The position numbers were made by a program, and so were the translations under genes. A DNA stretch of 64,000 nt. It comes from Ophiura sarsii. Its lineage: Eukaryota; Echinodermata; Ophiuroidea; Amphilepidida; Ophiuridae. A model generated the notes under the pieces. It worked only from the letters and a program-made list of their open reading frames with translations, was not told the DNA's origin and made no database searches. Shown piece by piece: positions 34,414-45,500 of this stretch. Position 1 is the first letter of the stretch; the number at the start of each line of letters is the position of its first letter. The stretch is taken from assembly GCA_035610835.1 (NCBI GenBank), contig CM069452.1, positions 9,691,109-9,755,108 on the forward strand, read 5' to 3'.

Positions 34414-34857
34414 CTACAATCGTTTGTGTTAAAGGCACAGTTATTATGATGAATACAATAATATAAGCAGTCTAGAAACGAGAGTATGTCCATTAAACGG
34501 GGAATACTGAAATCCATTCCAGCAAAATTGAACACATTTGAACATAGAACATTTCAGTAGTCACTATTGAGCACATGCCGATGAACAAGAGATTGATTCA
34601 ACATGTGATCATTACTGATGTGTATATACCTGTGAATGTGATGTACTAGTATTTTGATAAGTTTCTTTTGATGAACACCCAAAAACCGAACATTACATGT
34701 TGTTACGACAGAGTAAACCCAACAAAATATCATATTAATTTGTTCATGCACTTTGACCATGGACGGGAACTTTAATTTTTCCATGCCATTACCTTTAATA
34801 TTCATTGTGAATAATAGAAATAGGGTGTTATGATTACTACGTGGTTGTTTAACTTAC

Positions 34858-35072
34858 CTAGAATTAGCGTTAGATTGATCACAGTTCCTGTAAGTTTTCC
34901 AAGAGTTCCCTTTTCCACTGACGTGAATATAAAATCACGTGCCTCTCTGTATAGGACATCATTAGTGTCATTATCATCCGGATCAGAAATGTCATCACTG
35001 TCATCTGGTGGTGAAATTTCGTTGTCTATTCGCATGAGTTGCACTACAAAAGCGACAATTACGCTTCCATCC
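34858..35072 (-). CDS. Mosaic gene: SEA-domain C-terminal half
   Basis: A 215-bp exon, phase 2 in (acceptor GATTTAG, 35,073-35,079) and phase 1 out (donor GTAAGT, 34,852-34,857). It encodes DGSVIVAFVVQLMRIDNE, an acidic loop rich in Asp, then DVLYREARDFIFTSVEKGTL and GKLTGTVINLTLIL. The GSVIV strand followed by a helix and a final strand matches the second half of SEA domains. In several mucins the G-SVVV site is cleaved autocatalytically. NLT is a sequon. The first half of the domain must lie upstream (above 35.1 kb); I could not identify it. Confidence 0.7.
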
Positions 35073-35485
35073 CTAAATCACACAAGTAAAGTATATACAT
35101 ACACATTGTTTTAAGCATGCTAAGGGTGAATCATTTGTCATTTAATGTTAATGGTGTACTCTTGTTGAAATTCAAAATAATATTGTCTCCATTTTGGGTA
35201 TAATATTGTGAATATTGTGCTCGGCAAATGCACCCAGTGTGGAGCTAAACTTGACTAGAAGTCTGTGGTATGAACTTTGACGTTTGGCTACATGTCTCCA
35301 TAAAGTACTGAAGCTTGAATTAAGACTTACGAACGGTACATGTAGACCTATTTATCTAGATTAATAAAAGGAAGAAATACGCTTGACCTAACTAAAATAT
35401 CTGATTCAGTATGTTCAGTGGCGTATAACACAGGGGAGCGGAGAGTCTGATGGCTTTTGCAGTTGACAAATATGGTGAAGTGTGC

Positions 35486-35866
35486 TTAAAGGCATATTAT
35501 GTGATCTTTTCCAGAGAGCGCCCTCTATTCATGATTTTTTTTAGAAAGTAGATTTTCTTGCAGATTAACATTTCTGATCATAAATCGTACATACATTCCA
35601 AGTTACAGAGCGATACGATTCCTAATTACCTCAAAATCATGGTTTTAGAGTGAATTTAGAGTGAAAAATATAAACTGTCGGAATTCCGACAGTTTATTTT
35701 CACTCTAAAACCATGATTTTGACGTAATTAAGAATCGTATCGCCCTGTAACTTGGAATGTATGCATGATTTATGATCAGAAATGTAAATCTGCAAGAAAA
35801 TCTGGTTTCTATTTTTTTTTCGATGTTGAGGGCGTTCCCTGGAAAGATCACATAATATACCTTTAA
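35486..35866. mobile_element. TTAA-flanked palindromic MITE, copy 3
   Basis: The same family as 22,849-23,230, 381 bp, inserted in the opposite sense as judged from the asymmetric ends. TTAA at both ends; AGGCATATTATGTGATC at the left; central stem CTGTCGGAATTCCGACAG (35,676-35,693). The frame 35,705-35,920 reads through it. Confidence 0.85.
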
Positions 35867-36016
35867 TTGGAATGCATTTGATATATGATTACGTTGAAGA
35901 TGCCCGATGAAGAACGGCAACTACACAGTTCAACAAAAATAAGTTCCCCTTTTTAAGATTATGCCTGATATTTTTAAAATGAGTTATACTCCATCGAAAC
36001 GATTTTTTGCACACAT

Positions 36017-36435
36017 GAGCGTGTTTCTGCTGGGACACTGCAAAAAAAGTTAGCGCTAATAAACGCTAAGTTTCAATCGGTTAGTTTTTAATCCCCCCTG
36101 TTTCTACTCGCGAAAAGTTACCGCTAAGTTTATCGATCCTAGTCGATGGGCCACGACATATGACCTTTTGTAATCCTAAACAATGCCACCGCACCTGAAA
36201 AAGATTGCTTCACAATAATGTGTATAACCCAGCGTGACACGGTTCACGTGACAAGAATCGCCTTTCTGTTTCTGCTGGGTTTATTGCCGATTATTGCCGA
36301 TTATTGCTGGTTCCAAACCTGCTTTGCGAAGGTTTTTGGGAATACCAAAAATACCGATTATTGCCCGGTTCTGCCTGTTTCTACTGGGCAAACGTAGCGT
36401 TTATCAGCGGTAACTTGCCCAGCAGAAACACGCTC
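36017..36435. mobile_element. Foldback MITE, GAGCGTGTTTCT family, copy 2
   Basis: 419 bp, from GAGCGTGTTTCTGCTGGG to CCCAGCAGAAACACGCTC, same family as 2,474-2,843 but with TGCTGG in place of TACTGG. ATA separates it from the next copy, so two elements sit head to tail. Interior motifs such as TTATTGCCGATTATTGC are themselves repeated. Confidence 0.8.
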
Positions 36436-36438
36436 ATA

Positions 36439-37298
36439 GAGCGTGTCTCTGCTGGGCACTGCAAAAAGTAAACGCTAAGTTTCAATCGGTCAGTTTTTAA
36501 TCCCCCCTGTTTCTACTCGCGAAAAGTTACCGCTAAGTTTATCGATCCTAGTCGATGTACCACAACATTTGACCTTTTGTAAAACCAAACAATGCCACCG
36601 CACCTGAAAAAGATTGCTTCACAATAATATATGTATAATCCAGCGTGACACGGTTCACGGCGCAAACCGCTAAGGGAGCAGTTCCATTTGTACGCGATAA
36701 AAATTGCGAGAATGTTCCGGGCCCCGATGAGTTTTTTATCAGGCCCCGATGAGATTTTTAGCGCGTACAGTTGCGAGTAGCAAAGGATTATTTATCGAGT
36801 AGCGTATTACCGCTTGAATAAATATAACGAAAGATAAGTGGTCGGTATGTAAATAGAGCTTCGGGTTATTTATTCTAGTTGTAAGGTACAAATTCAGCAT
36901 TTCATGTTTTTAGAGATAATGTTATTGATGAAATTTATATTTTGGGAGCATACCCCAGGGTATGGCAGAGGCCTCGTATCGGGCCCCGATGTCTATTTTA
37001 TCGGGGCCTGATGTCTATTTTAGCGCGTATCAACTTGAAAAACATCGGGTCCAAAACATATCAGGCCCCGGTACAGTCGCGATAAATTTATCGCGTATAA
37101 ATGGAACTGCTCCCTAAGAATCACCTTTCTGTTTCTGCTGGGTTTATTGCCGATTATTGCCGATTATTGCTGGTTCCAAACCTGCTTTGTGAATGTTTTT
37201 GGGATTACCAAAAATACCGATTATTGCCCGGTTCTGCCTGTTTCTACTGGGCAAACTTAGCGTTTATTAGCGGTAACTTGCCCAGCAGAAACACGCTC
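36439..37298. mobile_element. Foldback MITE, copy 3, split by a nested MITE
   Basis: Starts GAGCGTGTCTCTGCTGGG and ends CAGAAACACGCTC at 37,298. The original ~416-bp element is interrupted by a 441-bp insertion at 36,674-37,114. Outside the insert it is nearly identical to copy 2, so the copies are recent relative to one another. Confidence 0.8.
36674..37114. mobile_element. Harbinger-like MITE nested in a foldback element
   Basis: Starts GGGAGCAGTTCCATTTGTAC and ends with the inverse (AAATGGAACTGCTCCC). TAA lies on both sides (36,671-73 and 37,115-17), the 3-bp TWA duplication typical of PIF/Harbinger. The inverted third copy nearby (37,299-37,620) reads continuously through AAACCGCTAAGAATC, the undisturbed target with a single TAA. 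The interior has paired GGCCCCGAT motifs in both orientations and no coding sequence. Confidence 0.88.
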
Positions 37299-37620
37299 AC
37301 CCAAAAACCTTCACAAACCAGGTTTGGAACCGGCAATAATCGGCAATAAACCCAATAGAAACAGAAAGGCGATTCTTAGCGGTTTGCGCCGTGAACCGTG
37401 TGACGCTGGGTTATACACATTAATGTACAGCTATCTTTTTCAGGTGCGGTGGCATTGTTTGGTTTTACAGAAGGTCAAATGTCGTGGCCCATCGACTAGG
37501 ATCGATAAACTATAGCGGTAACTTTTCGTGAATAGAAACAGGGGAGAATAAAAACTGACCGATTGAAACTTAGCGTTTATTAGAGTTAACTTTTTGCAGT
37601 GCCCAGCAGAAACACGCTCA
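37299..37620. mobile_element. Foldback MITE fragment, copy 4 (inverted)
   Basis: A partial copy of the same family in inverse orientation, ending CCCAGCAGAAACACGCTC at about 37,619. It preserves the empty target site of the nested Harbinger-like MITE (near 37,373-37,390). Confidence 0.75.
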
Positions 37621-39358
37621 TAATGTACGTGTTCACAGCACACTAGAACGGGGCTATAACTACGCAGTATTGCAATGCTTGAATTAGCACACATTGAATG
37701 GAGGACTACCTCAATTCAAAAGGTGTTAAATAATGTATTGAAGGTGGATGGTTAAGTAGCTTGAACCAGGGTCTTCACTTGAACACTGCACAGGTACTGC
37801 TTGAATGAGCACACGCGATATTGAACTTTTAGCAACTTTTGAAACGATGTATGTTTCCATTCAATGTTTGCTTATTTTAGTATTCATTTCTGGTAGTGTG
37901 AATAGGGTTTCAACGCAATAATCAAGTGGTAATGGAAACATTATGTGTCGATCTTGTGTAAAGTCGTAAAGTGATTTTCTTTTACACACAATTTAAAATA
38001 AAAAGGTTCTTAAGCTGCCTCAAATTATTTGAAAAGAAGAAGGCCTGTTTGTTGCCTATGTAACTGTAATTCGTGTCTTATCTCGCAGCTAATGCAACCC
38101 GCCGCATATGTTTCAAGAATATTAATCCGCATTCTACGACAGAATACAACAAAAGAGAATATTGACATCAGTTGGTATTACGTATAAATCAAATGAAAGT
38201 TTAACCCGCACTACATAGAGGCAACTCCCGTTTACCATTTTCAGGCAATTTATACGTTATAATTTTGTCATAATTTGTTTTAAAATATTACCATTTCTGA
38301 AATATAAATACATCAGTGCTTTATCTGCGGGCAGAAATGGAAATATACCTAGTATCATTACTTTGCTCAAATTGGGTAGGCTATAATTATGTAATTCTAA
38401 ATACATCGGTGATAGCAATATACTTTATTTATGATGAAATTATATCAAATAGGATTGAAGGAATTTTCATCTCTTAAGATCTGCTAGCATAATAGGTTAT
38501 CCTGCCTTTAACAAGTATAATAGTAATACGAATAATGAATTACAACCGTTACCTGTGGCTGTACCAAAAATACTATATTCTTAATGCTAATAATATTCGA
38601 CCTATATTCTTGTGTTGATGGCATGATTACAATCACAAATACGATGCGATATGGTCTCTGGGGATTCATAATATAACACTAAGAAATTCACAATCAGTAA
38701 AGTATTTCCAAAATAATCTAGTAATTAACATGTGACAATTTAGAATAATCTTGCTAGGATATCTCTTGTTCTATCATCATGAGATGCCTTGTAATAAATT
38801 AAATATCCATTCCGAAAATGTTGGATATATATTCTTTAACAAATCCGAGTTGTACTCATTCAAGTTGTACTCATCCAACTTGTACTCATTCATGTCTATT
38901 GAAGTTGCACAATACAGGCATCTGCAGTTGCTAATTTTGTACGTACTCTTTCAAATGTTCAGAGTTCATGAATGTTCATTGTCATGCCGCGGGTAAATAC
39001 TTACTGTTGGTTATAATATGATAAAGTTAAATCATTCACATTTACTTAGTAAACTACCTGTATGAATACGTTTGGATCCCGTGTCACTTTTAATATGGTT
39101 TTAAATATGTTGTCTGAGTATTAACAACTTGAATAGAGGTTGTCCGTATAATGGATTAGCTGCTATTTTGTCGGGAAATAATAACTGTGTTAAAGATTTT
39201 CAGAAAGAAGACACACCTGTTTCATGATATGTAGGCCAATTTGGTAACGCGGTTCATGCATGATTTGGACGTCATGCACCGATTCAATGGAATATAAAAT
39301 AGGCTGGGTGCGAATCCCCTTTGTAGTCCGTTGCGCATGGCTGCCTCTATTGTTAAAG
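37621..39358. other. No gene seen
   Basis: AT-rich sequence. Splice-like donors occur (for example GTAGTT near 39,055 on the minus strand) with short open stretches upstream, but no domain or frame-compatible link to the SEA exon could be shown. The missing N-terminal exons of the mosaic gene may lie here or beyond the satellite. Confidence 0.4.
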
Positions 39359-39907
39359 TACACCTAGCACATAAAGTCCCTGACCAGGTGCTTTGAGGTT
39401 GGCTAATTCAAAATATATGATCGGTACCAAAAATCTGAGATATACTTTAAATGAGCAAATTTCTTCTCCGCAGTTTGATACCTCATTCAACAAAATCGAA
39501 TGGATACTTTTAAAGTTATGTCGATTTCAATGACCGCGCATGCAACAGAAAAGTTGCACTAGGTATAGGAAATCATTGATTTGTGTGTGATTTACCATAG
39601 ACGGTAAAAATCAATGTTTTACCCAGTCAGCACGCAGGTTTCGCTTTCAATGAGTGACCTTGCCGATTTCTAACCCTCGCAAAGATCGATTTCAGGATGT
39701 CAACCTTGCGCTAAAACCTTACGAGAAGTTTGTTTTCCCTGAATTAATTGAGGTAGGGTTAGCTGGCAGCCATGATGGCGAAGTAGGTGGATTGTTCGTA
39801 ATTTTCTCTATAATATGATGCCAAATCTGACCTATTTGGTCCACAAACAGTGATTTTATCGCTAATTTTAGAATTTAACAACTTTCGTGACTTTGCTTCT
39901 TGTAACT

Positions 39908-40498
39908 ATTCACTTGACCGGACTAAAATTCGTACGATATTTTAAGAGCAATTTCCGTACTAACGGAATCTTAAGCTTTAATTTCATATCAAAAACATTG
40001 ATGCCCGACTTCTTTTTTGATAAGAAAAACCGAGTTTGATTTTCACCGATTTTCGGTCAGAAAACGAAACTTACGATCCCCCGTTAGGCCTCGCCAACTT
40101 GATTTTTAGTTCCCCGTAACACGCCCGCGCTTCATTTTCATGCCCGCGTTTGAATTCATTATTGAAATTTTTGAAAAAAAATACCGTTTTTCCAATGAAA
40201 ACGTCCGAATTCATGCATTTTGTGTGATGAAATTGTGAAATGTTTATTCATTTTGACCCGAATAGCCTTTCTGTAAAAAAAATATCATATGACATTGTGC
40301 AGAGCAGAAGGATCGATTTCGAACCCCGGACCTCCCGCTCCCAAAGCGAACCCTTTACCATCTGAGCTATCAAGCTAATCTGAATATAAACGTGAGATTT
40401 AAACAGTTGATCAACAACCCATCGACGCTACGAAATGAATTTAGATCGAGACAAGATTCGAGGAGCTATATTATAAGCATTCACTTGACCGGACTAAA
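39908..40498. repeat. 20-bp direct repeat pair around a tRNA-like relic
   Basis: ATTCACTTGACCGGACTAAA occurs at 39,908-39,927 and again, exactly, at 40,479-40,498. A repeat of this length could be the target duplication of a retroposed insertion of about 550 bp lying between. The tRNA-like part starts about 100 bp inside rather than at the edge, which argues against a simple SINE. Confidence 0.6.
40304..40376 (-). pseudogene. tRNA-Pro(UGG)-like relic or SINE head
   Basis: Read on the minus strand with T8 at 40,369, the A box TAGCTCAGATGG (40,358-40,369) and B box GGTTCGAAATC (40,315-40,325) sit at canonical tRNA positions 8 and 52. The anticodon loop TTTGGGA places TGG at positions 34-36 with U33 and G37, and the anticodon stem pairs with G-U wobbles. 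The segment CGCTTTGGGAGCG is very close to metazoan tRNA-Pro. The acceptor stem does not pair and most of the T stem is broken, so it is not a working tRNA gene. It could be the Pol III head of a tRNA-derived SINE. Confidence 0.65.
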
Positions 40499-41320
40499 TA
40501 ATTTTATAAAATTGTAAGCATGTTTCTAGGTACAAAAGACTATGAATATTATGATACGATGGATAAAATTGATGCCTGATTCTTCAGAAGTGACTTTTTT
40601 ACCGTGGATTTGGCTTTAGTTTCGTCAAGTTTTTCTTGAATTCGAGTTTGTGTGATTGCAATCATTTGCACCGAAAATAGAACATGTCATGAACATGATG
40701 AAGTTCACAGATAATATTAGATAATATTTTTTGCATAATATGCCTTTTTATTATACAATTTCATGGCAAATGTGTTTGAAATGTGTCATTATAATCATGA
40801 AAAGAGCTCATTTACATCGTGCTATCACGAGGTCAACTGTGACTACGAAAGCCGTATCGCTACGGGTGAGTACTTCCGGGTCGCTTTGCTGGGTTAGAAA
40901 AGGAACGACTTTTCGCGTGGCTGCATACTGACTGTACCCGTCTATGGATTTACGCACTGAAAAACTCACAGCTTATCAGCTAAGACTTGTATTCTTCACA
41001 GCCAGATACACCGTTTGTCCCGCACATTGCGGTTATCACTAAAGACCCATTCATCTGTCTCGTTCAGATAGCATACAGTTATGACAGTAATCACACACAA
41101 ATCAATGATTCCTATACCTAGTGCAACTTTTCTGTTGCATGCGCGGTCATTGAAATCGCCATAACTTTAAAAGTATCCATTCGATTTTGTTAAATGAGGT
41201 ATCAAACTGCGGAGAAGAAATTTGCTCATTAATGTATATCTCAGATTTTTGGTACCGATCATATATTTTGAATTAGCCAACCTCAAAGCACCTGGTCAGG
41301 GACTTTATGTGCTAGGTGTA

Positions 41321-42282
41321 TTTCACATGTTCATCGTCATATTGATTTTGATAACTCTGTTCAAACAAATATATTAACCTACTGCTCCACTTCTCATCAT
41401 TTCGGTATCTCTTCTGGAATATTGGAAATTCGGGATTAATCTCATTGAATTATGGAACTAAATCCTCCAGTATGCATTATCCTATATTTTGCATTGGTAA
41501 TTGTACCTTTCGTTTTAAGGAACACAGTTACTCGTTTGCTTATCCTAGGTCACAAATGGTGATGTGTAGGCTATTCCATTGCATGCCAAAACCGTCAAAC
41601 TTTATTATAAAAAAAAAAACACTTGTGAAATGTGCCATGTGCGAGTGGGAATGATTTAAGCAAATCTTGAACTAATCTTGTTAGAATCTGAAGAAATCAC
41701 GAAAAGTGTGTTGAATTTTAATTGAGAACCTTGAAAACGTTCACCTCTTTGCAAAATATGAGGAATATACACACTAGCTGGCTTATAAATAATATAATGG
41801 TGGTTGAGCCATATATCCTATGCATTTAGTCATTACCATACACAAGCACGTTCCGTGTCGTATTGATATGTGTTCATTAAGCATGTGATTTGGAGCAGAT
41901 GGGAACGGGAATAATTGAGCTGTTGGGTTGTGCATCTAAAGTAGTTCTACTAACGGATGAATTTGAGAAATAGACCAGAACAAACATAGTCTCGTTTTAA
42001 AATTACTGTCATATTTCAAATTGGAAACGGCGCGAGAAATATCATTTGTATGTACATTGCACGTGACAAGAAAAATATAACGTCTGTTTATATAATATCA
42101 TTCAAACGGATTCAATTTCATTTTTGTTTACTCTTGATTTAGCAAAAAATTAGTTTGACCATAATAAAGCAGAAGTGGATCCTTCAGCTATTCTGGAGAA
42201 CGATCCCATTCTAAAACAGATTTATCAGATTTGTTGTAAAAAATGTTAAAGCGAATATTTTCCAAATCAATAAATGTATTAA
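41321..42282. other. Unique flank before the satellite, no gene seen
   Basis: AT-rich sequence without credible exons or elements. It ends at TTAA (42,279-42,282), immediately followed by the first satellite unit. Confidence 0.5.
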
Positions 42283-42556
42283 CCCTAACCCCGGTTTAGG
42301 ATTTTTGACCGGGATCACAATTTTCGAGGAAAAAACACCAACTAAATCTCCGGGAACCTGCCGGGATTCGATCCGGGGACCCTCCGTTCTCAAGCCCCAC
42401 CTTCCCACCACTAAGCCACGGCCCTCAGCTACACATTCGTGCAGTATACTGCACTCATTATATAGGCTCGGTTGACTACGTCATCGAAAACCGACGGCGC
42501 ATGCGTTTGGAGAGGGACTTTGGATTAGCATTTTTTAGCACTCAGGGGGGTTAGGG
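42283..42556. mobile_element. First satellite unit: TTAA-flanked piggyBac-like MITE
   Basis: This 274-bp element begins CCCTAACCCC and ends GGGGTTAGGG, a 10-bp perfect terminal inverted repeat. TTAA stands on both sides (42,279-42,282 and 42,557-42,560). TTAA duplication and CCC-type ends are the piggyBac signature. It contains a perfect 16-bp palindrome GTGCAGTATACTGCAC (42,439-42,454) and tRNA-like A/B boxes. No transposase is present. It is the element from which the satellite monomer is built. Confidence 0.8.
42354..42425 (-). other. tRNA-like Pol III promoter in each satellite unit
   Basis: On the minus strand, TGGCTTAGTGGTGGG (42,404-42,418) fits an A box and GGATCGAATCC (42,364-42,374) a B box. 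With T8 at 42,418 the B box begins exactly at position 52 of a tRNA. A14, T33, T55, C56, A58 and C61 are also in place, and the T stem keeps four of five pairs. Acceptor and anticodon stems hardly pair, so this is a tRNA-derived relic rather than a tRNA. The same boxes recur in every unit, including the two deleted ones. Confidence 0.65.
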
Positions 42557-42598
42557 TTAATAGAACACACAAAAAAACTTCTTTTTTTTTTACCGTAA
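42557..42598. repeat. 42-bp linker between MITE copies in the array
   Basis: Runs from TTAATAGAACACAC through an A7-CTTC-T10 tract to ACCGTAA. It ends GTAA (or ATAA in the right part of the array) where a TTAA would be expected, so only the left side of each MITE copy deviates. With the MITE ends it forms an inverted repeat: GGGGTTAGGGTTA on one side and TAACCCTAACCCC on the other, with A and T tracts between, able to fold as a hairpin. Confidence 0.85.
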
Positions 42599-45500
42599 CC
42601 CTAACCCCGGTTTAGGATTTTTGACCGGGATCACAATTTTCGAGGAAAAAACACCAACTAAATCTCCGGGAACCTGCCGGGATTCGATCCGGGGACCCTC
42701 CGTTCTCAAGCCCCACCTTCCCACCACTAAGCCACGGCCCTCAGCTACACATTCGTGCAGTATACTGCACTCATTATATAGGCTCGGTTGACTACGTCAT
42801 CGAAAACCGACGGCGCATGCGTTTGGAGAGGGACTTTGGATTAGCATTTTTTAGCACTCAGGGGGGTTAGGGTTAATAGAACACACAAAAAAACTTCTTT
42901 TTTTTTTACCGTAACCCTAACCCCGGTTTAGGATTTTTGACCGGGATCACAATTTTCGAGGAAAAAACACCAACTAAATCTCCGGGAACCTGCCGGGATT
43001 CGATCCGGGGACCCTCCGTTCTCAAGCCCCACCTTCCCACCACTAAGCCACGGCCCTCAGCTACACATTCGTGCAGTATACTGCACTCATTATATAGGCT
43101 CGGTTGACTACGTCATCGAAAACCGACGGCGCATGCGTTTGGAGAGGGACTTTGGATTAGCATTTTTTAGCACTCAGGGGGGTTAGGGTTAATAGAACAC
43201 ACAAAAAAACTTCTTTTTTTTTTACCGTAACCCTAACCCCGGTTTAGGATTTTTGACCGGGATCACAATTTTCGAGGAAAAAACACCAACTAAATCTCCG
43301 GGAACCTGCCGGGATTCGATCCGGGGACCCTCCGTTCTCAAGCCCCACCTTCCCACCACTAAGCCACGGCCCTCAGCTACACATTCGTGCAGTATACTGC
43401 ACTCATTATATAGGCTCGGTTGACTACGTCATCGAAAACCGACGGCGCATGCGTTTGGAGAGGGACTTTGGATTAGCATTTTTTAGCACTCAGGGGGGTT
43501 AGGGTTAATAGAACACACAAAAAAACTTCTTTTTTTTTTACCGTAACCCTAACCCCGGTTTAGGATTTTTGACCGGGATCACAATTTTCGAGGAAAAAAC
43601 ACCAACTAAATCTCCGGGAACCTGCCGGGATTCGATCCGGGGACCCTCCGTTCTCAAGCCCCACCTTCCCACCACTAAGCCACGGCCCTCAGCTACACAT
43701 TCGTGCAGTATACTGCACTCATTATATAGGCTCGGTTGACTACGTCATCGAAAACCGACGGCGCATGCGTTTGGAGAGGGACTTTGGATTAGCATTTTTT
43801 AGCACTCAGGGGGGTTAGGGTTAATAGAACACACAAAAAAACTTCTTTTTTTTTTACCGTAACCCTAACCCCGGTTTAGGATTTTTGACCGGGATCACAA
43901 TTTTCGAGGAAAAAACACCAACTAAATCTCCGGGAACCTGCCGGGATTCGATCCGGGGACCCTCCGTTCTCAAGCCCCACCTTCCCACCACTAAGCCACG
44001 GCCCTCAGCTACACATTCGTGCAGTATACTGCACTCATTATATAGGCTCGGTTGACTACGTCATCGAAAACCGACGGCGCATGCGTTTGGAGAGGGACTT
44101 TGGATTAGCATTTTTTAGCACTCAGGGGGGTTAGGGTTAATAGAACACACAAAAAAACTTCTTTTTTTTTTACCGTAACCCTAACCCCGGTTTAGGATTT
44201 TTGACCGGGATCACAATTTTCGAGGAAAAAACACCAACTAAATCTCCGGGAACCTGCCGGGATTCGATCCGGGGACCCTCCGTTCTCAAGCCCCACCTTC
44301 CCACCACTAAGCCACGGCCCTCAGCTACACATTCGTGCAGTATACTGCACTCATTATATAGGCTCGGTTGACTACGTCATCGAAAACCGACGGCGCATGC
44401 GTTTGGAGAGGGACTTTGGATTAGCATTTTTTAGCACTCAGGGGGGTTAGGGTTAATAGAACACACAAAAAAACTTCTTTTTTTTTTACCGTAACCCTAA
44501 CCCCGGTTTAGGATTTTTGACCGGGATCACAATTTTCGAGGAAAAAACACCAACTAAATCTCCGGGAACCTGCCGGGATTCGATCCGGGGACCCTCCGTT
44601 CTCAAGCCCCACCTTCCCACCACTAAGCCACGGCCCTCAGCTACACATTCGTGCAGTATACTGCACTCATTATATAGGCTCGGTTGACTACGTCATCGAA
44701 AACCGACGGCGCATGCGTTTGGAGAGGGACTTTGGATTAGCATTTTTTAGCACTCAGGGGGGTTAGGGTTAATAGAACACACAAAAAAACTTCTTTTTTT
44801 TTTACCGTAACCCTAACCCCGGTTTAGGATTTTTGACCGGGATCACAATTTTCGAGGAAAAAACACCAACTAAATCTCCGGGAACCTGCCGGGATTCGAT
44901 CCGGGGACCCTCCGTTCTCAAGCCCCACCTTCCCACCACTAAGCCACGGCCCTCAGCTACACATTCGTGCAGTATACTGCACTCATTATATAGGCTCGGT
45001 TGACTACGTCATCGAAAACCGACGGCGCATGCGTTTGGAGAGGGACTTTGGATTAGCATTTTTTAGCACTCAGGGGGGTTAGGGTTAATAGAACACACAA
45101 AAAAACTTCTTTTTTTTTTACCGTAACCCTAACCCCGGTTTAGGATTTTTGACCGGGATCACAATTTTCGAGGAAAAAACACCAACTAAATCTCCGGGAA
45201 CCTGCCGGGATTCGATCCGGGGACCCTCCGTTCTCAAGCCCCACCTTCCCACCACTAAGCCACGGCCCTCAGCTACACATTCGTGCAGTATACTGCACTC
45301 ATTATATAGGCTCGGTTGACTACGTCATCGAAAACCGACGGCGCATGCGTTTGGAGAGGGACTTTGGATTAGCATTTTTTAGCACTCAGGGGGGTTAGGG
45401 TTAATAGAACACACAAAAAAACTTCTTTTTTTTTTACCGTAACCCTAACCCCGGTTTAGGATTTTTGACCGGGATCACAATTTTCGAGGAAAAAACACCA

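Larger units (their letters stand above)
39361..41318. mobile_element. 1.96-kb element with ~230-bp terminal inverted repeats
   Basis: Left arm 39,361-39,592 and right arm 41,089-41,318 are about 95% identical inverted copies beginning CACCTAGCACATAAAGTCCC. TA flanks both ends (39,359-60 and 41,319-20), compatible with Tc1/mariner-type insertion. The centre (about 1.5 kb) has no long open frame, so it is a non-autonomous derivative or dead copy. It contains a 20-bp direct repeat pair and a tRNA-Pro-like relic. Confidence 0.8.

Noticed and set aside
39060..39130. Candidate upstream exon before donor GTAGTT on the minus strand
   Set aside because: Its exit phase (0) does not match the phase-2 entry of the SEA exon and the peptide is not SEA-like.
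40304..40376. Functional tRNA-Pro gene
   Set aside because: Acceptor stem and most T-stem pairs are lost, and it lies inside a transposon-like element.
42211..42411. Minus-strand open frame at the satellite edge
   Set aside because: It reads from satellite sequence into the flank, with no domain and no splice support, and its start lies in the tRNA-like part of the repeat.
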